Positions 10,838 to 24,314 are shown, numbered from the stretch's first letter. The stretch: 64,000 nucleotides of DNA from Capitella teleta (GCA_000328365.1 KB297016.1:7898-71897), one strand, 5' to 3'. The notes: generated by a model from the letters alone, not told the origin. Program-made: numbers and translations.

Positions 10838-13800
10838 ATGGCAGGCAAAGCCGAGTAAGTTGGAGAAACCTTTTTACTCTTATTCTTAACAGTTACAATG
10901 ACACAAGCAAAACCACTAGTGAACACGCGCGGCGTGTTGCCTAGTCCAGTTTTAGTCAACACACCCAAATTGAAACCTGGTTAACCGAGCTCCAGTCATG
11001 TTTCAGTGTATAATATATAATACGGTGAATCATCGTGAATGTATTATAAAATGTATAATATTGAATACAAATAAAAATTACATTGGTGATCAGAAAACTC
11101 AAGATTTGGATAATGATCGAACAGTTAATGCAAAAGTAAGCACAAAATACTCGAGAGATGAAAGTGAAACTGACTAATTTCAATTTGAAAAAATGACGCG
11201 ACGTACGGCGATCGTTCATACATTAGCGAGCACGTGCGCACTGTCTGTATGGCAGAAAAAAGTAGGCCAGCCCACAGCGCCATATACAGCGCTGCCTTGT
11301 ACTGACTACTGGATACTGCAGTACCTCTTCTCTCGTCACTTTCTATACTTTTGATATACAGTCAGACCCCGTTAATTCGCCCTCCTCCGTTTCTAAGAAA
11401 ACTGACGGATTAACGAAAAGGGCGGATTACATTTCAGACCACAAATTGATGAAAATTGTGTGCCATTCTAAAACCCCCAAAACCCATGTGATGCATTAAC
11501 ATAGTGGCATATACCATTAGATTTAAAGCGATCACATGAGGTCAGTAAAAGATTTTTATTTTTGAAAAAATCAGTGATGGTTGTCTGCTTGTGATAAGCC
11601 GTTCCACCACGCCCAATCTGTGTAGTTCATCTCTATTTTCTTGCTTTGCTGCCTCCGACTCCTCAAATCTCTCTTGAACTATAGCATTAATGGGTGCACG
11701 TGCTGCCTCGCTTCCCCCCACCAAGAATTCCTTTGCGGGCTCAGATTCACTCGCTTCTCCGCTCGATTGATCTCCATTCACAACTTCGTTACCTCGTTTG
11801 TTCCGCTCCTGAACATCGCTTAACCCAGCGACCAATTAAATGAAAGACTAAGAATGTTCGCCTACGATTGATTCGCTTTGTTTAATTAACTTGTTAAGCG
11901 TTAAACAAACGGGGAGGCGCCATTTGTTGTTAAACTGACTCGACTTCAAAGAAATCGCCGACAATTGATGTGTCGTGGCTGATGTTTGTTTTCGACTCGC
12001 TATTTAGGGGGCGGATTACATGTGTTGTTTACCATGGTAAAGTGTAGATTCGTTCCCTAGAAGCGTGGTCGGAGTCGGATTAACGAAAAGGGCGGATTAC
12101 ATGACACAATTAACATTAGAAACGATTCGTCCCTGAGATTTTATGGCGGATTACGAAAAGGGCGGATTACATGACGGCGGATTAACGGGGTCTGACTGTA
12201 TTCTAAAAATAATAAATTTTCTTTGTGACATGACTCTGGGTTGTCACCATAATTATACGCTTTGTCTCAGCTTCCCAGTATGTCGATGAGTGCATACAAG
12301 TAAGGCATGGAGGGAGGCGTGACAAATCACACATTAGTACATTACCCATGGATGTGATGACTATTACCGTACTACAACTGTATTGTCAGTGTATAGATTA
12401 TACTAACATAGTCTATTTAGTAAGCATTCTCTATGCATCCGAATTCATGAATAACAAGCTTTGATTGTAATGATATTTTGAATTAAAATGGCTGTGCTTT
12501 TAATTGCAGTATTGCAACTGGAATCTGTTTGTGTGGCAAACAAGTCATTTTAGGACAAACATGTCATTTTAGGCTTTTAGGCAGACCTTACTCTGAGTGC
12601 CTTACTTGCATACAATTCCTCAATCTGTTTGAGCCATAAAATCAATGTTGTAGGAGACGAAATTAATGATTGCTCAAGATGATGGTGCGGAAGATCTTGT
12701 TCAAATAATTAACTGATCATTAGTTCCCACTTATCAGTACCTCAGATGCAACAGTTGATAACACATCGATTCAATTAATTTGAATATACAAATTATATTG
12801 ATAAGATAATTATCATTTGATAACTGCTCATCCCTCAATAATGATTACAATCTCCAATCATCTGTATCATTGGAAGTGACCAAGGAGGAATGTTTAATCA
12901 TAATAAATTAACACATTTACTTTTGTACAGCATAAAATTCACCGAAGTGCTCAAAAAAGCATTTGTCAAATGTTAAAAGTTCTCAACGTGCAGTAAATGA
13001 AAATAAAAATGAAATGGAATAATAAATAAAATATAGTTAATTGAATGTTTTAAGAATTTAGACAAAAGAGGAATGTTTTCAATTTTTATTTAAAAACAGA
13101 AAGTGATTGAGCAGATCTAATGCTAAAAGGCAATTGAATCCATAAACGTGGAGCAGTAAAAGGGAAAGCGGTAAAACAGAGAAAGTGAGATCGAGGACAA
13201 GGACATCCAATAGTAAAAGGTTATTTGATCTGCTATCACGAGAGATATGATGGCGACGATCCATGAATGCATTTAAAAGTAATTGTTAAGATTTTGAAAA
13301 CAACGCGTTAACCAATGCAAGTTAATTAATATTGGGGTTTATGTGTTTGAATCGTTTTTCTTGTTTTTAATGAGTTGTGACCATTGTACTTTGATGTCCC
13401 GCATTCCTAGCTTCCATATCTTATTGTTTTTTTCCCTTTAGGCCAGCGTACTGCATGGGTCAGCATACACTCAGTGTCCCAATGGCGCTGTTTGCGCAGA
13501 ACCGTCAGCGTCTGGTGTCCAAACTCAGAGAAAACAAAGAAATTCCGTCCGGATCAATTGTTGTTCTGCAGGGAGGAGACTCAAACCAGCGTTACTGCTC
13601 AGATGTGGAATTTGCGCCCTTCAGACAGGTAATTAACAGAGGTCAAAGGTGGACGTCAGACACTCCATTCAATTGTGTCAAAATCCGCCGTTATCGGTTT
13701 TTCACTTTTCAGGAGTCGTATTTCCAATGGTTGTTTGGGGTCACGGAACCAGGGTTCTATGGAGCGGTGGAGGTGGACACGGGGAAAATGATTCTCTTTC

Positions 13801-16173
13801 CTCCCAAACTGCATGAGTCGTACACCGTGTGGATGGGAAAGTGAGAGAACCAAGGGCTTAAATTGTGATTTAATTTTTTCCCTCTCAGAATCAATGGTTT
13901 AGATCATTTCAAGGCAAAGTATCAAGCCAATGATGTCGCGTGGGTTGAAGATGTGCGTTGGTGATTTTTTGGTATCTAATTTCTTATCATGTAAATTTTA
14001 TTTTATCAGATTGCCTCTGTCTTGAAGGAGAGAAAACCATCAAAACTGTTGCTACTGGTTAGTGATGCTTGGTTGTCAATAAGCAAATTTGTTATTAATT
14101 TTAATAAGTTTAGATGTAATTATTTCTTGTTTTGTATCTTTCTCCCTTTACAGCATGGTTTGAATTCTGACAGCGGTACCTATTGCAAAGAGGCCGCGTT
14201 CGATGGAATTGGAGAGTAAGTCTCGATTGCAATAAGGTATAATATATATTTCTCATTAAATCAAATATTCCAGTTTTGCTGTGAACAATGAAATCCTGCA
14301 TCCCATCATTGCTGAGTTGTGAGTTTTTGTTCTTTTTCATTACTCTGATCACCATTTATCTTTGTAAGGCGGGTTTTCAAAACGGACATGGAATTAGATG
14401 TGTTACGGTTTGCCAACCGCATCAGTAGTGAGGCTCACATGGAGGTATGGTTGAATATCGTTATATTCTACTATTTATTGCATTCTTCTCATCAGGTGAT
14501 GAGAAAAATCAAGCCTGGCATGTATGAGTACCAAGGGGAGAGGTGGCTGTTCACGCGTTTGCTTTTTGTTTAATTTTGATATATATTTTTATAGTATTTT
14601 CCAGCAGTATTGTTATTCCAATGGTGGAATGAGACACATGGGATACACTTGCATTTGTGGCACGTGAGTTGTTTTCGTCTCATTCTTTTCTCATCCTAGT
14701 CTTGCTTATCTTCTCATCCTTTTCTCATTCTTTGCTCTTTTTCTCTCTCTTTTTCCCTCGCATTCTTCCGTCTTTTTTTCTTATCTCGTTTATTATCATC
14801 TTAACTATTTCTAATAGAAATGACGGGAAATATGTTTTATTTACGAGACTTTAATTTATTTAGAGATTATTTAAGAGTTTTCTCATTGCTCTTCATCTCT
14901 TTCTGTTTTCATGAAGGACGAATAAACGTCACTCCTACTTCCGTCTCCATCAGAGATTTCTCCTAACTGCAGCCCCATCGATCACCCCTGATTAATGTTC
15001 ACACGTTCCTCCACAGTGGTCACAATGGTTCCATCCTTCACTACGGTCACGCTGCTGCCCCCAATGACAAGCGCATTCAGGACGGTGACATGTGGTGCGT
15101 GACACACACGCGTCTGTTCTCCCTTCCTTCACCGGCGTCTCTTTCAGTCTGTTTGACATGGGAGGCGAATACTACTGCTACACTTCAGACATCACTTGTT
15201 CATTCCCAGCCAACGGGAAATTCACGCCCGATCAAGTGACCATCTACAACGCAGTCTTGCGCTCAAACCGGGCCGTCATGAAAGCCATCAAACCAGGTAA
15301 TGTGGTCTCAAGGATTCTTTTCAAACGGCAGTTTCTGGCCATTATATGGGTTGATCTTTTTGTATTACACATTCCTCTGGTTTAGTTTTTTGAGAATTAT
15401 GTAAAATATTTTGAATTTTGAGTCCATTTCAGGCGTTTCCTGGCCGGATATGCATCGCTTGTCAGAGCGCGTGCTTCTGGAAGAGTTGAAGGAAGCTGGT
15501 TTGTTGAAGGGAGATGTGGACGCAATGATGAAGGCTCACATGGGGGCCATCTTCATGCCGCACGGCTTGGGTCACTTCTTGGGTCTTGATGTGCACGATG
15601 TCCATGGCTACCCACAGGTACATGTGCACCTAACCCCTAAGTGCACATGTACTTATAATTTTCTATTTCAGGGATTGGAGAGAATTGATGAACCTGGCAT
15701 TCGTAATTTGCGAACAGCTCGGTCATTGGACGACCGAATGGTCATTACAATTGAGCCTGGCTGCTACTTCATCGAACCTGTGCGTCACTCACATTATCTT
15801 GTGGGAGACGAAAACTTTTTATTTTAAATTTTTTTTGGCAGCTTCTGAATTCTGCATTTTCAAATCCTGAGCAAAATTGTTTTCTGGTTGAGGAAGTCAT
15901 CAACCGATTCCGTGGATTTGGAGGAGTAAGTGCAGCGGCATATTTATATGACCTTGTTTCAATATTTCTTTACATCGAGTCAAATTTCCTGGTTGCTATT
16001 AGCAAATTAAATTGACAAAATCATAACTTTTTTCTGACGCACAGGTGAGGATTGAGGATGACATTGCTGTGACATCTACTGGATGTGAACTTTTGACCTG
16101 CGTTCCGAGGTCGGTCGAGGAGATTGAAGCTTTGATGGCTGGACAGGAGGTCAAGGTCAACACACAGTTCTAA
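10838..16173 (+). CDS. PEPD: Xaa-Pro dipeptidase (prolidase)
   Basis: Cytosolic Mn-dependent peptidase that cleaves dipeptides ending in proline, as in collagen turnover. Sixteen exons join in frame: 10838-10854, 13442-13628, 13713-13840, 13889-13952, 14010-14057, 14154-14215, 14274-14318, 14369-14444, 14496-14542, 14595-14663, 15017-15094, 15148-15296, 15433-15617, 15672-15779, 15842-15925, 16045-16173. The product is 491 aa, against 493 in human. The pita-bread fold ligands are all present: Asp277 and Asp288 (DMGGEYY...SDITCSFP), His371 ([10 protein letters not shown]), Glu413 (TIEPG) and Glu453 (VRIEDD). The N-terminal domain carries [15 protein letters not shown]. The first exon is only 17 nt (MAGKAE start) and is followed by a 2.6-kb intron holding a DNA transposon; the other introns are mostly short. 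A polyadenylation signal AATAAA lies at 16292-16297. The gene looks fully functional. Confidence 0.97.
11359..12198. mobile_element. pogo/Tigger-like DNA transposon, nonautonomous
   Basis: Terminal inverted repeats begin CAGTCAGACCCCGTTAAT and match in about 24 of 26 positions. Both ends are flanked by TA (11357-11358, 12199-12200), the target duplication of the Tc1/mariner superfamily. Near the ends a subterminal unit (GGATTAACGAAAAGGGCGGA) recurs at about 11404, 12081 and, with one base lost, 12148. A minus-strand open stretch at 11542-11835 ([20 protein letters not shown]) resembles the tail of a pogo-type transposase but no DDE core is present, so the 840-bp copy is an internally deleted derivative. 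It sits in the first intron of PEPD. Confidence 0.8.
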
Positions 16174-17325
16174 GTCGACCAAGGTCGCAATAATTAATTT
16201 ACAATCGGATGCAAAATCAATCTAATCTACATATTTCACTCGCTTGTATGGCTTAAAAATATTGATCCAAGTGCTTAAATTTCGTATGAGGAATAAAAAT
16301 AATTGTATTTTGATTAGTTTGTCTTCTGGCTTACAATGCTTACATAAAATACCTGTAAACAGAGTATCAGAAATGTGAATAATTAGGAAGAAATTAAACT
16401 GAACATCAATTGTATACCTACAAGCATATTTTATTTAAAGCAAGAGAGGCATAATGGTAAACAGCAGTGAAAACGAAATAATGGAACTGCAGACAAGAGA
16501 ATAGAACGTAAATAAATCATCTAATGTACAGTTTGAGATTGCTACAAAAAGGACAGAAATTTAGAAAAACATTCTCCGGAGTCTATAACTGAAGGAGTAT
16601 AAAGTTAGTGCATAAGACATAATTATAACTCAGCTGAATAATAATACATACATAGCAGGAAATAGAATTTCAATTCCCTACTTAATGTAGGAATGAATAT
16701 TGTGGACATAGACTCATGGAGGGAACAATGAAGGTCTCCAGTTATAAGGGAACTGGAATGCACGAAATATAATCAGGTCAAGAGAGGTCAAAGTTCATGA
16801 GAGATGTCAAAGGTCACAAGAGGAACAGGAAATGTATAACTGTACTCTGCTCAATCCTGAGGATACACATAATTAGTATTGCACATTTACAAGGATACTA
16901 AATAAAAATGGGAGAAAATTTTTTTCTTACAAAATAACATGATATATAACTTACAGAATCAATTTGTTAAAGTGGATGTTATTTTTGGGGTGGTTTTTGG
17001 ATTTATTTTAACAATTCGCAAGTTGATTTGTCATGTAGTGTTGGCCAATGGAGTTGGATTTTGCATTTCACGGCAGTTGACAATGTAAATCTGACGTCGA
17101 TAAAAAATTGTAAGTTGATTAAAAAAAAATTACAAATATATTTGTGATTAAATCCGTATATTGAATGCCTGACATATTTATTTTACAAATTACGAAGCAC
17201 ACAAAAATAACCCCTAAAAACTCTATGTTCTATGCATTTTACTGAATGACAAAAAAAATTACCCCACAAAATCACTAGCAACACCATCAAATGCACGTAC
17301 CATCGAATATCAAATTCAAACAATT
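16174..17325. other. Convergent 3' intergenic region, PEPD / JmjC gene
   Basis: Contains the PEPD polyadenylation signal at 16292-16297 and presumably the 3' UTR of the JmjC gene on the minus strand (an AATAAA on that strand lies near 16430-16435). No other gene is seen. Confidence 0.5.
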
Positions 17326-20300
17326 TCAATCATATTCAGATCCAATAACGATACTCATTTCATCCGAAGTAATCAGCGTTGAGTGAAACCAACGATTTGT
17401 GTCCAAAACAACTGAAAAAATAAACCCCATTAAATTCCACATTTTTCCTCTCAAAAATCCACTCACTGATATCTCCGGGATGAACAGTGACTTGGATACT
17501 GCGTACGCATTCATGATAGCACTCCGGGGGTGGTTCTAGCGTCCAGACCTTTGTTCCGGTAATCTGTGCCTGCCAAGACGGATTTCCAACGTTGTCAATC
17601 TGAATAATATAAACATTGTAAGAAACAAAATTCTGAATAATTATCTCGTTCAGCGTACGTGCATGTGGGCTCCATATCCCTTGGAGCCCATGAAAATCCA
17701 GTCGGTTTTGCTGGATTCGGCCGAAGAAGGAAGAAAATACGGTCGCGTGTAGTGGCCGCGCAGGATGTTGGCAGCAGATGAATCACAGTTGCTCCTGAAA
17801 GTGGATCATTACTCAATTATTTCGTTTTTTCTGAAAACAAATTCTTCAACTCCAACAGTCTGACCTCCACGATCAACCATGAAATGGGGAACGTCTTACA
17901 ACAATTCTGGCGGAGAAACAATTATACAAAGAGTAATTCGCCATTGGGATAAAAGTTGTAATTACATGTAGTATCTTACATAATTATAGGATCCCCCAAA
18001 AAAAATCCTAAATAGATGAAGTCAATTTCATTCAATCATAATCCATTTAATCCATCTTGAAATAAATTTTAGTGCTACATGAACAATGTATAGTGCAAGC
18101 CATATACTGGTTTATACGAGGGTTGTTCGAAAAGTTCTCAGCATAACATAGAATGTGTCATTACAAAATCTTGAAATTTTACTTGAATATAGGTTAGCTT
18201 TCCAGATAAAATTGCCAGCATTGAATTTCCAAGAAAGTCACGTGATCACCTCTGGCACCAATTTGAGTGATGCAGGGGTCAATGTTGTCAAAAAGCCGCA
18301 AACTCCTGATTGACGCGCTAATTCAAAATCAATTTATAACTATTAATCATCAACAGATTTCTCCGATATTTTTCTCACACACGCATCAAAGCAATGAAAA
18401 ATAAAAGTGTTTGTAACAATATGATGGAATTATTATAAAATAGTCAAATGAAGCCCAGAAGAGACCACGAGAACTGGCATAAAATTATATTCCCTCTGGT
18501 GATTAAACATTAATAAAAACAGGAAAACAATATGTGAATTATACAATTATTTGACAAACACATGTTAGTGTTAATTCGCATGTTTGTGTCAGGTTTAATT
18601 GAAATCAATGCATCCAAAGTTGTCCTAACGGTCCCGTAAACAGGTGTCCAGCAATCCTTGTATTTTTCCGTTTCGGCAAAACTTTACGAAACAAGATGAT
18701 TCTGGCTCAATATTGTATTTCCTGGAAAGAGCATCCGTTACTCCTTTTGTGAGATATCGAAGTATCATGTTATGAATCTAAATATTCTAAAATCATTAAA
18801 ATAATGTGATATAATTATCCAGAGTTGTGCATAAATATGTGGTTACATTTAGACACACATGTATAGTGACATATGTATTTAACTCAATTATCAGTAAGGC
18901 AAAGTCTTAAGGCAGCAGCAGATGCCTCAAGTCTCTTTCACACAACAGAAATAGTTAATATATGTGGCAGAATCATTAATTTAAATAGCTGAGTGGCTTT
19001 TTGCTCGAATGATGAATGAGCGCGGTATTTTTGATGCACCTCCCTAGCGTAATTTCCGTGTTAATTAAATTTTTTGCCGATGGATTTCCATTCATCACAG
19101 CAAAGCCAATTAATATACAAGAAGTGTACTCAATTAAAAGTGACGATCAAATGTTGCGAGAAAGAGTTATGAGAGGATCGAGGCGCACAAATCAAACTGC
19201 TGACACCCGAAACGAGGCTTTGACAGTGATATCGGTGGAAGTGCGCTCAATCAAAGAGTTATTATGCCAGGGAAATAATAAAGCTACGTGTGATCTTGTG
19301 GATAGTTGCTCTATTTAACCTCCAAATTTCACGTCTCTAGTACTGCGCGTTTTACGTTAGACCGAGAACCTTTCGAACCCTCGCAGCTGCACTGTACTTA
19401 ATAGCAGAAACAGCAGAAGATTCTATTGCATATAATGGAGACCAATGACCTTTAATCGTGCGCGCATATACTTAGCACACGATTAAACGCCAACACAAAA
19501 TACCAAACTGCAAACTGCAATATAAAAAGCATTGTATTCGGCATTTGATTCTGCGGGGTTCGTGTTTCAACAATGAACTCATTCTACTAAAATATACGCA
19601 ATCATATTTCTAAGCCATACATACATAGCCAGTAGCCACTGATATAATTATAAGTGTGCAGGATCAACGAGATTGGATGTAAACATACATGTGTATTCAC
19701 ATATTACATGTATAGTAATATATTACGTACATAGCTAGCTAGTGCCTAGGTCACCCTTGGCGGCGAACTGTTGCAAATTATAAGAGCAGCTTAAACACAG
19801 AAAATGTTCACTTTTTCTCCCATCGCCAGTACGTGTCACTTCGCAGACCCTGAGAAGAAGGTCGTTTGAAGGTCGCGTCAGCACGTGCATCCATCATGTC
19901 CTGATCCAGTTTCACGCTCAGTCGGCCTGATCCACGTCTCCTTTCACCTTCGCTAATCACGCGTTTGGGCTGTCGGTCGCTGATATGACCCATGAGATGA
20001 TGCGCCCCCTCAGCCACTTCTATAGGCTATACAGGCGCTTCCATATTGGCCTGGCTTGTACCCTTTTTAAAGCTAATTGCCATTTCCGGTTCTGGGAACA
20101 GGCTATAGTGTATACATGCGAGGCTAACAAACTCAGGTTGGATTTTAATTGGAATCATTCAACCCGCCAAGAATCTCGTCACAGATGATTAATATAATGA
20201 AACCCGGCTATATGATATAAATTATTATTCTAATCTTAGGGCGATTCAGAAGTTTGATGACAGGTAGGGCCTATTGGGAATAGGAAATCGAAAATCTCAC

Positions 20301-23300
20301 GTAAGTTATCAGTTATTTATATAGTTCCTGAAATGCTGCATTGACAACGCCACTATCGTCCGATCAGAATGAATGCATGAACTGTCAATTACATCAACAC
20401 GATATTGAGGAATGGCACCCATTTATATATACTCAATTCCCTTCATGCAAATAGGATAATAGAATATAGCTCCTATTTCCATGTTTCTATAATTCAAATA
20501 CGAATGGAAAACGCCATTTGCCTCTTACCGCCCATCTTCCCCGTGGTCACTGCATCCCCTGTTCTCTCCGTTTCTCAAAACATAAAAATCTCGCTAGTCT
20601 TCTTTTCGTTTTCTTTTCTTCATAAGTGTTTCTGGCGTTCCCATTCTTCATAGAACTTCTTCGTCGGTGACATGATCTTCACAATTTCAATATTCTCGGA
20701 TCAAACGACATTTTTGCCCCGTTGATTTATTTTTATTTTTATTTTTTTATTTTTTTATTTTTTTGCCACTTCATTATTGATGGTCCACTTTTCCGATCCA
20801 TACATCGGCATAGTACAATTGGGTGCAAAAGAAGCGATCTATAATTGGCTTAATAATTAGTTAATCCAAGTTTGGGTCTATTCTAAACGGTGAACAAGTC
20901 TATTTTCTTCATTTTCAAACCGTTCGCGATCAAGAACGGATTTTCTGTGGCAACCAATCCGAGATCCTGGTAATCATTATTTTGAGTACACCCATGATGT
21001 TTTTGATAGACAATGAAATTAACTGGAACGATGATCCAACAAGTGCTTTACTCAAAAGCAATCATACTTTTGAAAAATTTGCAATCTGGAAAGATTGACG
21101 GCTTCCTGAAGGGTAGCATCCAGAAGCCTTCTGAAGCGTGGAGTTGATCCAAGAGTCACAAACCACCAAATCGGACACAGTGTATCAACCACACAACAAT
21201 TGCGTCAGCGAGCAGAATTAACAGCCATCGCAAACTTCTTGAAGAAGGGAATTGTCATGGTTGGCACATCCCCCAATTTGTCACCAAATGAACATTTGTG
21301 GGATAAACTGAAGTCCGTAATTCCTCACCGGCTCCCGTATCTCAACAATAACAGAGAACTGATTCAAGGCTGCACCAACATCTCACAGGGCAGGGTTGAG
21401 TCTCCTGTGTTATTGGCGTGTGAGTGAGAGGACTGGGAATATCTGACCATGAAAATCGAACATTTTTATTTTGACCCCTTGTCGATTGTTCCTCCAATTA
21501 AACCAGGTTAATTCCATTTGTTTTCTTTGAAATTTCAGGAATATATGTGCGCAAGTGGTTTAACTTAGTACACACAAAAATTCGCGTCGATGCAACGCAG
21601 ACCCGGAATGTGGTGTAGGCATAACCAAAGAAGTTGCGTTTCTTTTGCACCAGTACTCTTCTTTTTCTTCTGATTGTGGGGTTAAATTTACAACATTTTT
21701 AACATTTGACTCATTTCCGCAAAGGCCTTCTTTGCTATTGTTATTTTGACTTCTTTAATGGGTACTCTTCGTACTTCCATTATAACGCCAGAGCATGGTC
21801 TGTTCATAACAGCCTCGATCTGTCTGACGAATAATAATAATATTTATTTTCTTATAAAACACAAAAGTGCTACACTTCTATGCATTGTACATTAAAATTG
21901 CCATGGAAATGTTAAAAAGCAAGGTTAAAAAGGTGACTCTTCAAGTGTCTTTTAAAATAATCAGTGTCCTGAGTGCTTTGGAGATGTTCAGATAAGTTGT
22001 TCCACAGTTTTGGTCCGAAAAGACGAGAAGCCCGGTCTCCAATTTTCTTTTTGGTTCCAGGGACTGTCAAAAGCAATTGATTTGATGACTGAAGCAGTCT
22101 AGAGGAGCGATGGTTATTTGCAAAGTTCCTGAAGGTAGTGTGGTGATGAATTCTTAAGTAGGCCTACAGCTTTATGGACAATGAGCACGGATTTTGTCCT
22201 TGATTGTTTCCCGCACAGGAAACCAATGAAGGTCCCGAAAGACAGGTGTGATGTGGTTCCTTCGGGGTGTTTTGGTGATGAGGCGCGGAGCATTATTTTG
22301 TAGCATCTGAATCCGTCAAATAAGTTTATCAGGAATGTTATTTAGAAGTGTGTGGATGTTATTTAGACAGTGGGTTGAAGATGGTAATATGCTGATCTCA
22401 GTAAAGCATTCACTTGTCCTTCCATGGAAATTTCTCGGTCAAGGACAGCTCCGAGGTTTCGGACGGTGGTAGTGGGTGCGATCCTTTCTTCTCCGATGGT
22501 GATATTGATGTCATTGAGGAAACGCTGGTTTGCTTTCGAGAAGAATATCATGAATTCAGTTTTGCTGTCATTCAGTTTTAATTTATTTTTATCCATCTAC
22601 TGCTTGATAAGTTTAAGTATGTTTGTGTTATACTTGAAGCATTGACATTAAAGACAAGAACCAGCTTTCTTAAAGATGTAAACTGTTGCAAAAAACCTCT
22701 CTTCTTTGTCGGCATGTTTGAGGGGGTTCTTTCATGAACGGTCAATCAATGATGCGAGTCGATTATCTGTCGTCTCACAAATGCACAACATAGTAATCAA
22801 TAAATGTGGACAAAAGGGATAATAAATAAATAAAAAAAATAAAATAAAAGGGGTTGACTCGCGAAATAGCATGAGGCGAGCGTTTCTCAATTGTTTTGGC
22901 AATAAGACGTGCAAGGTGTGAAAACATTAAAGGGATGTGGAACTGAATTTTAAGTGATGTTCTATTGACTCATAGCACCAATTGATAGCATTCCGTGCCA
23001 AGAACACCATGCCTGGATGCAAGCGTAAGGAAATAATGCATTCCGAATATCAGGGTTAGCATTGCGCCTATGGGAGAATGGCTTCCATTACGAAGTATAG
23101 GAGGCAAACGTCAGCTGAGGGCTTGCTATCGATTTCAGCCAATCAGAGCAGACCATCTTCGCCATAAAAGGACATTTTTGTTGTTTACGAAACAAAAGCG
23201 CATGCATGGTGCACTCTGGCTGACCTTATTACTGTTTCAGGATGAGAAACCATGGTAGGTGTCCTGGAAAATCGCTTGTTAAAATTAAAAAAAATAGCGA

Positions 23301-24314
23301 AAAAAAAAAATTTTCATGCCTGACTGGTGGCAAAATGATTATTCTATCTATTTCCGAAAATAAAATAAGAAATATCCAGGGGTCGCAGGACACGCTGATA
23401 TGGCGAGGCCCATTGTAAAAGATGGGCAATTCGGTGTTTCATCACAGCGTCTGACGTCACACCTAATTAGCCATATATCTCCCGCGAAATCGTTAGCGAT
23501 GATATTCCTTGTGTGGGCCAAGCATAGGAATCATTTTTGGTGCATCAAATAATGACTCAAAGTCCATTTTTAAACAGTTTTTTCTCCCTTTAATTAAAGG
23601 CCATCACACTCTGTGCGTCTATCCTGATAAATTATATTGAAAACAATTTGAATATACTGACCATCCAATGTACCATGGTTTGGTTCCATCTTTCATCTGC
23701 GCCCTCTCAGCACTCATGTTGAACACTTCAGCCAGATTCTTGAAATCAGTTTTATACGGGAAAAACTGACATTGAACTTCTGAAGGCTGCAACACTGGAC
23801 TGTCTTCGCCATAGATGCCTTTGAAGAAGTCAAAACTGAATGTCTTTGTGGCAGACCACCCTACCGTAGCATCAGTGATAACCACTGGGCGACCTGAGTA
23901 TGCATACTTCATTTCAAAAAGTTCCGGAGAAAGTTTTGACACTGTGTCCACTGAGGTGATACCGCGACAGATCCCACAGTCAACTGGGGGTCGAACAACA
24001 TCCAGCAATACATCAGCAACGTCCACCAGGCATTGCTCATGCTCCATATCCATGCGATTCCAGTCGAAATAGAGTTGGACGAGACTCCTTCTCGACACTG
24101 GCCACTCAGCCAGCATAACAACCCCGAGTATGAAGAGGCAGGATGACCATGAAATCGCGATTGGCAGCAAGTAGCCTTTCAGCCATGGCTTCTTAGGTGC
24201 TCGAAGAGCTTTGACTGAGTCTAAGGAATGTAATTGGTTTAATGGAATCCCTAGTTTGTCAGCCTTCTCCGCGATTTTGCGGAATTTTATTGCAACTTCT
24301 TCCTCTTGCGACAT
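17326..24314 (-). CDS. Membrane-anchored JmjC/cupin-like 2-oxoglutarate oxygenase
   Basis: Four exons: 23662-24314, 17659-17794, 17467-17599, 17326-17411, all GT-AG and in phase, giving 335 aa. Residues 1-45 are charged and cytoplasmic. Residues 47-69 (GYLLPIAISW...VVMLA) form one transmembrane helix preceded by KKPWLK, which suggests a type II protein with the catalytic domain on the lumenal or outer side. A CGICRG segment and the cupin entry (GRPVVITDATVGW) follow. The Fe(II) ligands are visible as His263-Ile-Asp265 (GYGAHMHID) and His317 (NRWFH), with WQAQITGTKVWTLEPPPEC and HPGDI between them as in JmjC folds. It probably hydroxylates a protein side chain in the secretory pathway; the substrate is unknown. 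The first intron is 5.9 kb and full of transposon debris. The gene is divergent from TMPPE. Confidence 0.9.
21060..21440 (+). mobile_element. Tc1-like transposase fragment
   Basis: The plus strand encodes SPNLSPNEHLWDKLKSV, the hallmark around the last catalytic acid of Tc1-family transposases (usually SPDLNPIEHLWD). Only the C-terminal part survives; N-terminal helix-turn-helix and the first catalytic Asp are not seen in frame. It lies within the large first intron of the JmjC gene. Confidence 0.7.
21835..22600 (-). mobile_element. CR1/L2-type LINE fragment (RT C-terminal part)
   Basis: Minus-strand pieces read NKLKLNDSKTEFMIF and VRNLGAVLDREISM (end of the reverse transcriptase domain, 22363-22596), then lower down LFGPKLWNNLSEHLQ and KRHLKSHLF, the typical C-terminal end of CR1/L2-like ORF2. 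The middle is frameshifted or deleted and the 5' part is lost. It differs clearly from the LINE at 47.7-49.8 kb, so it is another family and older. Confidence 0.75.
22931..23589 (-). mobile_element. Kolobok-like (TTAA) nonautonomous DNA transposon, copy 1
   Basis: A 659-bp element flanked by TTAA on both sides (22927-22930, 23590-23593). Its ends, AGGGATGTGGAACTG and the complement of CAGTTTTTTCTCCCT, are imperfect inverted repeats. It is the reverse-complement relative of 43757-44443 over its whole length. No transposase is encoded. TTAA duplication plus AGGG termini suggests Kolobok; piggyBac is the alternative. Confidence 0.75.

Larger units (their letters stand above)
17795..23661. other. 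Large first intron of the JmjC gene
   Basis: Besides the Tc1, LINE and Kolobok-like pieces it holds a possible mariner-type end (GAGGGTTGTTCGAAAAGTT near 18119) without a partner. A minus-strand open stretch of 69 codons (19808-20017, charged, ending in SDTYWRWEKK) lacks any support as an exon. Confidence 0.5.

Noticed and set aside
18115-18145. mariner-type transposon end
   Set aside because: The word GAGGGTTGTTCGAAAAGTT is suggestive, but no matching opposite end or transposase was found nearby.
19808-20017. Extra minus-strand exon of the JmjC gene
   Set aside because: The flanking exons already join in phase without it (W218-S219 junction), and it has no homology I recognise.
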